From contig JABHEG010000166.1 of assembly GCA_018676675.1 (NCBI GenBank), positions 1 through 52,605 on the forward strand: a stretch of DNA of 52,605 nt, given 5' to 3'. The stretch comes from Lentisphaerota bacterium (GTDB lineage: Bacteria > Verrucomicrobiota > Lentisphaeria > Oligosphaerales > JABHEG01). The notes beneath the pieces are model-generated. The model searched no databases and was not told the origin of the DNA. It saw only the letters and a list, made by a program, of their open reading frames with translations. The position numbers and the translations under genes were made by a program. Every line of letters starts with the position of its first letter. The first letter of the stretch is position 1. Of this stretch, positions 42,028 to 51,290 are shown piece after piece.

Positions 42028-45000
42028 ACATGACCGGAAAGAAACTCATTCTCGGGTGTTCTCTGCTGTCCCTGACGGCGTGGGCGGTGGGGCGCCCGAA
42101 CGTGCTGTTCATTGCCGTGGATGATCTGCGGGCGGAGCTTGGCTGCTACGGGCATCCACACATTCACAGTCCGAACATCGACCGCTTGGCGGCGAGCGGG
42201 ATGCGGTTTGACCGTGCCTACTGCCAGCAGGCGGTCTGCAATCCGTCACGGGCGAGCCTGATGACCGGACTTCGGCCCGAAGCGATCGGCGTCCTCGGGA
42301 ATCACGCTCATTTCAGGAATCAGCATCCGGGTGTTGTGACATTACCTCAGCACTTCAAGGAGCACGGTTACCACGCTGCTGCGATCGGCAAGATCTACCA
42401 CGGCGTGTTCCCTGACGGCGCCAGCAAGACCAAGTGGGACACGATGGGCGATCCGCAGAGCTGGTCGGAGCCGGCAATCCGGTTCGGGCCACGGTACTAC
42501 TACACCGAGGAAGGTATTGCAGCGGCCAGGAGTGTTTACAGGAGGATCTACAAACCGAGGAACCCGGGACCGGACGACTGGACGACCAAGTTGGTGTTCG
42601 GGCCGGCCACGGAATCCCCCGATGTGCCTGACAACGTGCTGTATGACGGAAAGGTGGCAGATGCCGCTGTCCGGAAACTCAAGGAGCTCAAGTCCCGAAA
42701 ACAACCGTTCTTCCTGGCAGTGGGGTTCATCAAACCGCACTCCCCTTACATCGCGCCAAAGAAGTACTTCGATCTGTACGCAGGCGGTTCGCCGCCTGCG
42801 CAGACCGACTTTCCCATCGACGCCCCGACCTTTGCCGGGCACGGGTCCGGGGAGCTCCGCCGTTACACGGACCAGCCTAAGCAGGGCGCTATTCCGGACG
42901 ACAACCAATGCCGTGTTCGCCACGCCTACTTCGCCTGCATCAGCTTCATCGACGCCCAGATCGGCCGAGTGCTGGGCGAACTGGATCGTCAAGGGCTCAG
43001 CGAGAACACGATCGTGGTCCTCTACGGTGACCACGGCTACCACCTTGGCGAGCAGGGCTTGTGGGGGAAGACGACGAATTTCGAGCTCGACACGCGTGTC
43101 CCGCTGATCGTGAGAGCGCCCGGGATGAAAGCCGCCGGCGCCTCCAGCCGTTCACTGGTGGAACTGGTGGACCTGTACCCGACTCTGGCTGAACTCGCAG
43201 GCCTGCCGGTCAACGGCAGTCTGCAGGGCAGGAGTATGGGGCCGATTCTGCACGATCCGGCCCATGCAACGAAGTCCTCTGCGCTCAGCCAGTACCCTCG
43301 CCGCGGGGGGCTGATGGGGTATTCCATGCGGACCGACACACACCGCCTGACGCAGTGGATACATCTGAAGTCGGGTGAGGTCCGGGCCACCGAACTCTAC
43401 GAGTACGCGGGCGGCCCGGTCGAGGAGAAGAGCCTCGCGGCAGCTGCTCCCGACCTGGTGCGGACGCTTTCGGGCCAGTTGCGCAGAGCATTCTCCCTCC
43501 CTGCGCCGAACCGTGACGCGACCGAAGCAGGCCCGCTCGCCAATCAGGTCGTGGTCAGCTTCGAAGACGCGAAGCCGGGACCGTTCGCCAAGCTCAGAAC
43601 GCCCCTCGGTACCTGGCTTCCGGGAGAAGGGAAGACCATCGTTGACAGCAAGCATGCGAAGACTGGAAAGCACTGCCTGCAATTGACGGGCGGTAAGAAG
43701 ACGAGCGTCGTTCTGGAGCTAGCCGACGGAGCGGATACGTCAGGCGCGCTGACGTTCTGGGCCGAGCGCTGGACAAGGCGGGATCCGTTCACCTTCCGTA
43801 TCGAGAAGCAGGCCGGGGGCGAATGGACGGAGATCTTCAGCGGCGATCGCGCGGTCCGAGTCGGCCGCTCTTTTCTGTCTCACGTCAACGTCTCGCTCGG
43901 CGACACGCGTATCGAACGACTTCGCTTCACGGTCACCAGCCCGGCGAACACCGGCATCCTGATTGACGACATGAAGTGCGCGCCTGCCCGGCCGCAGCGC
44001 ATCGTCGCGGTGGAGGTCTTGCCGTTCACCCTACCAGCCTTGATCGGGACGAAGGCAAGCGCCTTGGTGAAGCTCCGGATTGACGTAGAAGGTCAGCTCG
44101 AGCCGATCTCAGTGACCGGCTTGCAGCTGACGCTCGACGGCACGACCGATCCCGCGGTGCTGCGGTCTCTGCAGGTCTTTGCGGCCGGTTCGGCCGGTCG
44201 TTTCCCGGGTGGGCAGCTCGCATTGCGACAGGAGGCGAATTTGACTGGGGGCGATGTCGTGGCCCTGGCCTGCCCCGCGACGGCCTGCCAGCTCGACGAC
44301 GGCGAGAACATCATCTGGGTCGCGGCCGAGCTGGGCGCCGACGCGAGTCCAGATGGTCGCATCGGCGGAAGACTGCGGGAAGTGCATCTCAGCAACGGCG
44401 GCAAGGTAGAGCTCGACGCACCGCCGTCGGTTCAGCGTCTGGGGGTTGCGCTGCGCAGTGGGGGTGACGACGGCGTACACACCTACCGCATTCCCGGTTT
44501 GGCGACAACGAACAAAGGGACACTGATCGGGGTTTACGACGTTCGCCGTCGCAACGGTGGCGATCTACCGGGCGACATCGACGTCGGCATGTCGCGTTCG
44601 ACCGACGGCGGGCGCACGTGGGAGCCTATGGAGGTCATCATGGACATGGGCGATTCCCCTGAGTGGCAACACGACGGGATTGGCGATCCGGCCGTGCTGG
44701 TCGACCGCGGTACAGGCACGGTCTGGGTGGCGGCAACGTGGAGTCACGGGAATCGTTCGTGGCGCGGCTCAGGGCCGGGGTTGACGCCGGAGGAGACCGG
44801 CCAGTTCATGCTGGTCCGAAGCGACGATGACGGAGTAACCTGGTCGAAGCCCATCAACATCACCCGCCAGGTCAAGCGTCCAGAGTGGTGTTTCATTCTG
44901 CAGGGCCCGGGCAAAGGCATCACGATGCGCGACGGCACCATCGTGTTTCCCGCACAGTACCAGGATCCGCCGGAGAAGAAACGTCGGCCGCACTCAACGA

Positions 45001-48000
45001 TCATCTACTCGCGCGACCACGGCGAAACATGGCAGGCTGGCACGGGTGCGTTCGACGACACGACCGAGTCGCAGGTGGTCGAGGTGGAGCCCGGAGTCTT
45101 GATGCTGAACTGCCGCTACAACCGGCAGGGCGTTCGCGTGGTGATGACGACTCGCGACATGGGTAAGACCTGGCAGCGGCATCCGACTACCGAGCAGTCA
45201 TTGATCGAACCGGGAGCCTGTATGGCAAGCCTGATCGACGTCGATCGCGAGGTGGGAGAAGACGTAGGCGGATGGCTGCTGTTCTGTAATCCCGATAGTA
45301 CGCGAGGCCGGAACCACATCACGATCAAGGCATCTGCCGACCGTGGGCTCACTTGGCCGAAAGAGCATCGCCTGTTGTTGGACGAGGGAAGTGGCAGAGG
45401 ATACTCGTGCATGTCGATGATCGACGAGCAGACCGTTGGCATCCTCTACGAAAGTAGCCAGGCGCACATGGCGTTCCAGCGGATACCTTTGCAGGAGTTT
45501 CTGAGAGGCCCGGCGGAACAGGCAAGCCGGTCCGGTCAGACAGGCGTTTCCCCCGCGTCGTCAGGGCTGGAACTGCCTCGCGTATTCGGCGACCACATGG
45601 TGCTTCAGGCTGACGCAGCAATTCCGGTATGGGGTCACGCCGGATCGGGCGTAGAGGTATCGGTGACGTTCGGCGAAGAGACGCAGTCCACGAAGGCGGA
45701 TGCGGCCGGCGACTGGCAGGTACGGTTGGCCTCGCGAAAGGCTGGTTCGACACCGACGGCGATGTTGATCCGGGCGGCGGGTAAGCAGGTTGAGTTCAGC
45801 GACATTCTGATCGGTGAAGTCTGGGTTTGTGCCGGACAGTCGAATATGGAGTGGATGCTGCGTCAATCGACGAACGGCGAAGCGGAGCTGGCCGCCGCGG
45901 CCCATCCCCAGCTTCGGCTCCTTCACTTGCAGGGCGGAGCGCGTGGCAGTTCGGGCAGCTACACGCCGACGCACCTGGCCCGTTTGACTCCTGGAACATA
46001 CTGCGAAGGTTCGTGGCAGGTGGCCTGCGCCGAGTCGGGCCGTGATTTCTCGGCCGTGGCGTGGTACTTCGGGCGATATTTACAGCAGGAACTGGACATT
46101 CCGGTCGGGCTGATCTGCCCCGCCGTTGGCGGCACCCCCACCGAAGCGTGGATTCCCCGTGACGCCCTCGCAGCCAATCCGCAACTGAAGGGATTGGCGG
46201 TTGGGAACTGGTTGGGTAACCCACGGATCGGCGAGTTCTGCCGCACGCGTGGTCGACAGAATCTATTGGCGGCCATCCAGAGCGGCGAAGCCGTTCCAGG
46301 TGATGACTTTGGTCCGAACCATTCCTTCAAGCCTGGGTTCATGTGGGATGCCGGGATCAAGCCGCTGATTCCGTACGCGATTCGCGGCGCGATCTGGTAT
46401 CAGGGGGAGTCAAACGCGGAGACACGTGCCAGAGTCCGTGAACACGGGGAACTGTTTCCGTTGCTTATCAACGAGTGGCGGGAGCAGTGGGGACAAGGGG
46501 CTTTCCCTTTCCTGTTCGTGCAACTGCCTGCACTGAATCGAGCCGAGTGGCCCTGGTTCCGTGACGGACAGCGTCGGACTCTCGATCGACTCAACAACGT
46601 CGGTATGGCTATAGCAATCGACACGGGACACCCATCCAACGTCCATCCCAAGGAGAAGAAGCTCGTCGGCGAACGGCTGGCGAAGTGGGCACTTGGGACA
46701 ACGTACGGACTCGAGGCCCATTCAGTCCATTCGGGCCCGCTGCTCGATGCCGCTGAACGTGACGGCGATTCGATGGTCATCTCCTTCAGACATGTCGGCG
46801 ACAGCCTGAAGTCCTCCGATGGGAAGCCGCTTCGATACTTCGAAGCTTGCGGCGAGGACGGCGTGTTCCACCCGGCCAGCGCGAAGATCACTGGCCGCAA
46901 CACGATCGCCGTGTCCAGTCCCCGCGTTTCCGATCCACGACATGTCCGCTATGCATGGCTGCCCTACCCGACGCCCCCGGTCAACCTGTTCAATAGTGCC
47001 GGCCTCCCTGCCTCTCCTTTCTCCACGCAGACCGATAGGGAACTGTTCGCTCAAGGGACACCCGCGGGCGCCGCGAACAAACCCAACATTCTGTTCATCG
47101 TCTCGGAGGACAACGGCGACCACTTGGGATGCTACGGCGAGAGGCGCGTTCACACGCCGCATCTGGACCGGCTCGCGGCGGGAGGCGTGCGCTACACCCG
47201 GGCCTACGTGCCCTACGCCGTGTGCAGTCCGTCGCGCGCAGCGTTTCTGACCGGGCTTTACACACGGCAGAACGGGCACATCGGCCTGGCCACGCACCGG
47301 TTCTCGATGTGCCGCGACTTCAGGACAATGCCGGCCTACTTCCGGAATGCCGGGTATTACACCGGGTTTCTTGGCAAGACGCACGTGAATCCGGCGCGGC
47401 TGGTGGAGGATCACATCGACCATCGTGCCATACGGAACTCGAATTTCGGCAAGACCATCAGCATCGAGACGTACGCCAAGGAGGCCCGGACGGTCATGGA
47501 GAACGCGACGGCCGCACGGAAGCCGTTTCTACTGATCATCAACTACGCGGATGCACACCGGAAGTTCGTGGGCAAGAGCAAGAACGGCTTCCCCACCGTG
47601 ACGGTAGAAGAGGAGGTCGAACCGTGGCCCTGGATCGGCTCGGACACGCCGCACCTGCGTGAAGAGCTGCGCAACTACCTGAACTGTATCAACCGGCTGG
47701 ATGAAGGCATCGGGATGGTCCTCGAGGACATGGCGGAGCTCAATGTCCGAGACAACACGCTGGTCGTCTACATCAGCGACCACGGCGCCGACTTTCCGCG
47801 CGGCAAGGGCAGCATCTACGAAAACGGGACGCGGATCCCCATGATCGTCAACCATTCCGGCCGCTTCTCTCCGGGGAAGGTGGAAGATGGTCTGGTATCG
47901 ACGATCGACATCCTGCCGACTCTGCTGCGCGCGGCGGGACTCTCGATTCCGGGCGAGTTGCCCGGCATCCCCCTCCAGGACACGGACACCGGCAGCGTCC

Positions 48001-48458
48001 CGCCGCGCCGCTACGTTCACACCTTCACCACGGGCTCAGCACCGAGTCTGCTCTACATGCAGTTCGGCATCCGCGACGACCGGTACAAACTGGTCTACAA
48101 CCCAGACCGCGCCCTCAATCGGCTTGCCGCGTCTCGCTATCGGAACAGCAAGTTGCCCGAAGATCAGCATGTGCAGAGCTTTCTCCATCCCCCCGAGTAC
48201 GAGCTGTTTGATCTGCAGGAGGACCCTCATGAATGGAAGAACCTGGCAAACAGCCCGGATCATCAGACGATCAAGGAGCGGCTGCTGAAGGCAATGCGTG
48301 AGTTCCAGCATGGAATAGGCGATCCCTTCGCCATCCCCGGCAATATCGCTGCGTTCATCGCCGAGCAGCAAGAATACCAGCAGAAGCCGTACCGCAGGAC
48401 ACCCGGTTTCCGTTGGCCGCACCTTGATCTGTTCGAACAGGCCCGGAAGGCCGACTGA
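42024..48458 (+). CDS. Four-enzyme protein: sulfatase - sialidase - sialate O-acetylesterase - sulfatase
   Basis: This is a continuous 2144-residue protein. The ATG overlaps the epimerase stop (ATGA) and begins a signal peptide (ends AWAVG). Residues 24-490 are a sulfatase of iduronate-2-sulfatase type with formylglycine Cys72 (CNPSR). Residues 510-650 form a beta-sandwich; 660-800 resemble the N-terminal domain of BNR sialidases. Residues 815-1160 are a GH33-like sialidase with Arg822 in YRIPGL and five Asp boxes (for example STDGGRTW). Residues 1183-1680 are a SASA-type esterase with Ser1273 in GQSNMEW and a DTGHPSNVHP segment. Residues 1686-2144 are a second sulfatase with Cys1734 (CSPSR). 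All four active sites look intact. It is predicted to be exported and to act on sulfated, O-acetylated sialoglycans. Confidence 0.92.
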   Translation: MNMTGKKLILGCSLLSLTAWAVGRPNVLFIAVDDLRAELGCYGHPHIHSPNIDRLAASGMRFDRAYCQQAVCNPSRASLMTGLRPEAIGVLGNHAHFRNQHPGVVTLPQHFKEHGYHAAAIGKIYHGVFPDGASKTKWDTMGDPQSWSEPAIRFGPRYYYTEEGIAAARSVYRRIYKPRNPGPDDWTTKLVFGPATESPDVPDNVLYDGKVADAAVRKLKELKSRKQPFFLAVGFIKPHSPYIAPKKYFDLYAGGSPPAQTDFPIDAPTFAGHGSGELRRYTDQPKQGAIPDDNQCRVRHAYFACISFIDAQIGRVLGELDRQGLSENTIVVLYGDHGYHLGEQGLWGKTTNFELDTRVPLIVRAPGMKAAGASSRSLVELVDLYPTLAELAGLPVNGSLQGRSMGPILHDPAHATKSSALSQYPRRGGLMGYSMRTDTHRLTQWIHLKSGEVRATELYEYAGGPVEEKSLAAAAPDLVRTLSGQLRRAFSLPAPNRDATEAGPLANQVVVSFEDAKPGPFAKLRTPLGTWLPGEGKTIVDSKHAKTGKHCLQLTGGKKTSVVLELADGADTSGALTFWAERWTRRDPFTFRIEKQAGGEWTEIFSGDRAVRVGRSFLSHVNVSLGDTRIERLRFTVTSPANTGILIDDMKCAPARPQRIVAVEVLPFTLPALIGTKASALVKLRIDVEGQLEPISVTGLQLTLDGTTDPAVLRSLQVFAAGSAGRFPGGQLALRQEANLTGGDVVALACPATACQLDDGENIIWVAAELGADASPDGRIGGRLREVHLSNGGKVELDAPPSVQRLGVALRSGGDDGVHTYRIPGLATTNKGTLIGVYDVRRRNGGDLPGDIDVGMSRSTDGGRTWEPMEVIMDMGDSPEWQHDGIGDPAVLVDRGTGTVWVAATWSHGNRSWRGSGPGLTPEETGQFMLVRSDDDGVTWSKPINITRQVKRPEWCFILQGPGKGITMRDGTIVFPAQYQDPPEKKRRPHSTIIYSRDHGETWQAGTGAFDDTTESQVVEVEPGVLMLNCRYNRQGVRVVMTTRDMGKTWQRHPTTEQSLIEPGACMASLIDVDREVGEDVGGWLLFCNPDSTRGRNHITIKASADRGLTWPKEHRLLLDEGSGRGYSCMSMIDEQTVGILYESSQAHMAFQRIPLQEFLRGPAEQASRSGQTGVSPASSGLELPRVFGDHMVLQADAAIPVWGHAGSGVEVSVTFGEETQSTKADAAGDWQVRLASRKAGSTPTAMLIRAAGKQVEFSDILIGEVWVCAGQSNMEWMLRQSTNGEAELAAAAHPQLRLLHLQGGARGSSGSYTPTHLARLTPGTYCEGSWQVACAESGRDFSAVAWYFGRYLQQELDIPVGLICPAVGGTPTEAWIPRDALAANPQLKGLAVGNWLGNPRIGEFCRTRGRQNLLAAIQSGEAVPGDDFGPNHSFKPGFMWDAGIKPLIPYAIRGAIWYQGESNAETRARVREHGELFPLLINEWREQWGQGAFPFLFVQLPALNRAEWPWFRDGQRRTLDRLNNVGMAIAIDTGHPSNVHPKEKKLVGERLAKWALGTTYGLEAHSVHSGPLLDAAERDGDSMVISFRHVGDSLKSSDGKPLRYFEACGEDGVFHPASAKITGRNTIAVSSPRVSDPRHVRYAWLPYPTPPVNLFNSAGLPASPFSTQTDRELFAQGTPAGAANKPNILFIVSEDNGDHLGCYGERRVHTPHLDRLAAGGVRYTRAYVPYAVCSPSRAAFLTGLYTRQNGHIGLATHRFSMCRDFRTMPAYFRNAGYYTGFLGKTHVNPARLVEDHIDHRAIRNSNFGKTISIETYAKEARTVMENATAARKPFLLIINYADAHRKFVGKSKNGFPTVTVEEEVEPWPWIGSDTPHLREELRNYLNCINRLDEGIGMVLEDMAELNVRDNTLVVYISDHGADFPRGKGSIYENGTRIPMIVNHSGRFSPGKVEDGLVSTIDILPTLLRAAGLSIPGELPGIPLQDTDTGSVPPRRYVHTFTTGSAPSLLYMQFGIRDDRYKLVYNPDRALNRLAASRYRNSKLPEDQHVQSFLHPPEYELFDLQEDPHEWKNLANSPDHQTIKERLLKAMREFQHGIGDPFAIPGNIAAFIAEQQEYQQKPYRRTPGFRWPHLDLFEQARKAD

Positions 48459-48712
48459 TGAACCTGAATTGCGAGGTCACCTATTTCCTGACTCGATGCG
48501 TTTCTGCCAATGACCGGACCGAGCCTTTGATCGTGGCGCACAAGTCAGTTTTTTCGGGGGGGCCAGATACTGCTGTCGTGAAGGACTTCAGGCGTGTTGC
48601 GGGAAGCAATAGCATCACGGTAAACTTGAGATCAAAGACCCCTGCAACCCATAACGACGACACTGCACCGATTATCAACGGCATCGGAGTGATTGAGGAA
48701 ACAGAACCCTGA
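48458..48712 (+). pseudogene. 3' remnant of a double-propeller/malectin gene
   Basis: Bases 48567-48712 encode a tail matching the last 45 residues of the protein ending at 37998 (DFRRVAGSNSIT, then IINGIGVIEETEP). An ATG at 48458 overlaps the preceding stop (TGATG) and keeps this frame open for 84 codons, so a small hybrid peptide could be translated, but the first 36 codons resemble nothing I know. It is best read as a truncated gene copy within the right direct repeat. Confidence 0.8.
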
Positions 48713-48869
48713 GAAGGGCAGAAGCCGGACGCCGGGGATCGCCTGTCCCTCCCGCCTACTGCGTCAGCAGCTCCCTGAGCGCGCGGTTGACGCACTCGCC
48801 GAAGATGGCTGCTCCGGGAGCGCCTTGGAGATGGCAGTCGTCACCAGACCATTTCTTGCTCGAGCACGC
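48566..48869. repeat. About 300-bp direct repeat, right copy
   Basis: Partner of 37858-38156. Here the SGNH-hydrolase gene is intact and the propeller/malectin gene is the truncated one, the reverse of the left copy. Confidence 0.85.
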
Positions 48870-51008
48870 GACCTCGATCTTGGCCCCCGCCGGGGGGATG
48901 GCTTTGTCAAACACCAGCGTGGCGGGTAGACATCCGCGTGTGGTCAGCCCCCGGGGGCGGCTTGACCAGCGACTGATCTTGAGCTTCTTGGCCGCCAGAC
49001 CGGGCTTGAACAGGAACGATGTGCCGCCGTCCACCGTGCAGCCTTGTCCGTACCGCTCTTCGCCGTTGACTTTAACGGAGAAGTTCCGGTAGAGACGGCC
49101 CCCGCCGAAGACGTCCGTGCCGTTGTCAGTGACGAGTTGGTAGCGGGCGCTGCCGTCGGCCGTCGTGTTTCCTGCGGTGTTCAGAAATCCCTGGCGGTCC
49201 TTGGGGCGGGCTGGGTCGAAGGTCCAGCGCTCGACCGCGCCGTAAGTCGGTACGTACTTGCAGCCCATTCGGTGGCTCAGCTCGGCGATTTTCTTCGGAT
49301 AGCCGAGGAGCAGACGCGTGCGGTAGTTGGAGTAGCCGGTGTCGATCAGGGCGAACACAGCGTCAGGCTTGGCCGCGCGAATGCCTTCGATGCAGGCGGT
49401 CATCTGCCCGAGGAAGTGCGGGATCCGTTTGATCTGGACATGGCGCCCGACCAGTTCGCTCAGGTCGGTGGACCCGACGAAGTCCTTCGCTGCCAGTGGC
49501 GTGGCGAACGTGGCTTTGAGCAGTGCTTTGTCCCAGCTCTCGATCAGTCGGGTCCGAACCGCGCGGTTGTCGCCATGGTAGGTGCCGATGATCAGGATAT
49601 CGCCCGGGATGGGGAGCGCGTCAAAACTGACGTTTGCCGGGTCGATCGTGATGTCGCGCGAGGTGATCGCGGCGATGCGGAGCAGGCTGGTGTTGACGTC
49701 GAACGTGTCGTTTGCGGCCGGGGTCACGTCTCGGAACCACAGCGTGCCGCTCTTCCGTAGCGTCTCTTCGGATACGCCTGCTTCAGATCGGTACGCGATG
49801 TAGGTATTGCCGGCGTTCCAGTCGTCGTTCGTGCCGTACTCGATGGTGACGATGTCCGGATCGAACGCGATGACTTCATTGTAGCTACGCAGGCCCTTGT
49901 CGGTGTTGAGCCCGGCCGCGTGCCAACCGCCGATGCCTGCGTTCATGATGTGGTGGTATCGGTTCGTGGCGAAGTTGACGATGAGTGACGGTTTCTTGTT
50001 GCCGCCGCCTTTCACGACGAGGCGAACGCGGCGCTTGGCGTGCGAGTCGAAGCGCCAGGTTCGCACGGCGCGGGGATCCGAGTACCTGAAGTCCAGGCCG
50101 CGGCTGATGGAACACGGCCGGTCCATTCTGAAGCTCAGGTCGCCGTCGCCGTAGGTGCTCTCTATGGCCGAGTTAATCGCGCTGTCGCGTTCGCCGATCG
50201 TGGTCCGCGCGTAGGTGATCGCCTCGCCGTAACTGAAGGCTGCGGTCAGTCTCGATCCGGCGGCCAACGGCTCGGCCAGCCACACCATGTGATGGACTTG
50301 GGGCGGCGAGCCCTTGGCATACTTGCGCACGACCATGTAGCCTTCGTCCTTCTTGAACTTCCCGCCGTAGCCCTGGGTGTTGAGCCCGCCTTTCAGCTCC
50401 GCACCGTCTCTCAGGACCTTGTGCCCGTAGGTGAACGCCCGGCCCAGGTCGAACACAACGGTCTTGCCATCGCCGGTGAACGTTTTCTCGTCCCGGCCCA
50501 TGGGCGCTTCGTTCCGGACGGTGAACTCTTCGTGCGGCTTCCCGTCGACAAGCAGCTCCACGATCGTGCCGCTCGCCTGATCGCGCTCGATCGCGAAGCA
50601 CACGGAGACCTCGTTGCCTTCGAGCTCGAACTCGCACGCGGCCCCGTCGCCGGCCAGCGCCACGGCGGTGCCGCCGTAGAGCTTGGGGTTCTTCACGACG
50701 CGGCTGTCGCCGGTTACGATCATGGCGTCGTGACGCACGGTGTCAGCCAGGCCGGTGCGCAGGTAATCATCGACGTACGCGGGATAGCTGGAGTCCAGGT
50801 AGCCGTTGCCCCAAGTGATGCTGCTGCCCGCAAGCGCGATGCGCAGAGCCCTATCCGGAACCTTGCCGTTCGGAAACGATAGCCCCAGCTTCCGGACGTA
50901 GTGCTCGACCGGCAGCGTGTCCGCGGCGTCGGCGCGGGAACACCCAGCTGAGAAAACTGCCGCCACGGCGGCGACTACTATCACTGAACGGTACCAGTGC
51001 TTGAGCAT
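48756..51008 (-). CDS. SGNH/GDSL-hydrolase lipoprotein
   Basis: This is a 750-residue exported protein. The ATG at 51008 has AAGGAGA five to eight bases upstream. The signal sequence ends in a lipobox FSAGC with lipidated Cys23. Two SGNH blocks are visible: LAGSSITWGNG at residues 59-69, with the probable nucleophile Ser63, and IEYGTNDDWN with the block III Asn. A sugar-binding-type beta region lies between blocks. The C-terminal 200 residues include HFLGQMTACIEGIRAAKPDAVFALID. Such enzymes often remove acetyl groups from polysaccharides; substrate is unknown. Its last codons are duplicated at 38042-38156. It diverges from the GntR/LacI-type regulator gene across a 282-base gap, so co-regulation is possible. 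Confidence 0.8.
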   Translation of the reverse strand: MLKHWYRSVIVVAAVAAVFSAGCSRADAADTLPVEHYVRKLGLSFPNGKVPDRALRIALAGSSITWGNGYLDSSYPAYVDDYLRTGLADTVRHDAMIVTGDSRVVKNPKLYGGTAVALAGDGAACEFELEGNEVSVCFAIERDQASGTIVELLVDGKPHEEFTVRNEAPMGRDEKTFTGDGKTVVFDLGRAFTYGHKVLRDGAELKGGLNTQGYGGKFKKDEGYMVVRKYAKGSPPQVHHMVWLAEPLAAGSRLTAAFSYGEAITYARTTIGERDSAINSAIESTYGDGDLSFRMDRPCSISRGLDFRYSDPRAVRTWRFDSHAKRRVRLVVKGGGNKKPSLIVNFATNRYHHIMNAGIGGWHAAGLNTDKGLRSYNEVIAFDPDIVTIEYGTNDDWNAGNTYIAYRSEAGVSEETLRKSGTLWFRDVTPAANDTFDVNTSLLRIAAITSRDITIDPANVSFDALPIPGDILIIGTYHGDNRAVRTRLIESWDKALLKATFATPLAAKDFVGSTDLSELVGRHVQIKRIPHFLGQMTACIEGIRAAKPDAVFALIDTGYSNYRTRLLLGYPKKIAELSHRMGCKYVPTYGAVERWTFDPARPKDRQGFLNTAGNTTADGSARYQLVTDNGTDVFGGGRLYRNFSVKVNGEERYGQGCTVDGGTSFLFKPGLAAKKLKISRWSSRPRGLTTRGCLPATLVFDKAIPPAGAKIEVACSSKKWSGDDCHLQGAPGAAIFGECVNRALRELLTQ

Positions 51009-51218
51009 TGCTGTCTCCTTCGTCGATTGTGGGCGGGCTAATGTGGCCGTTAACCGGGGAATCGCAACCGGTGGCACATCCGCCGCGCGCGGACCCTCCT
51101 CTCGCGATTACCGAGACCGACCTCCCCACCCAAGTGCTTGGGCTCAATCCTCGACTGACAGCACTGTCGGCGGCATCACGGCAGTGGGGGAGGCGAAGGT
51201 CCTATTTGTCTGACACTC

Positions 51219-51250
51219 GACTTGACAAGCATAACAAGTCAGAGCAATGT
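51219..51250. promoter_or_regulatory. Candidate operator/promoter between divergent genes
   Basis: GACTTG at 51219 and CAAGTC at 51235 form inverted arms of six bases. TTGACA at 51222-51227 is a perfect -35 hexamer, and the sequence 17 bases on (CAATGT) is a weak -10. The overlap of the symmetric site with the -35 suggests autorepression by the regulator that starts at 51291. Confidence 0.35.
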
Positions 51251-51290
51251 AACAGGATATACAGTCAGGCGTGGAGGCGCGTGAGAAGCC

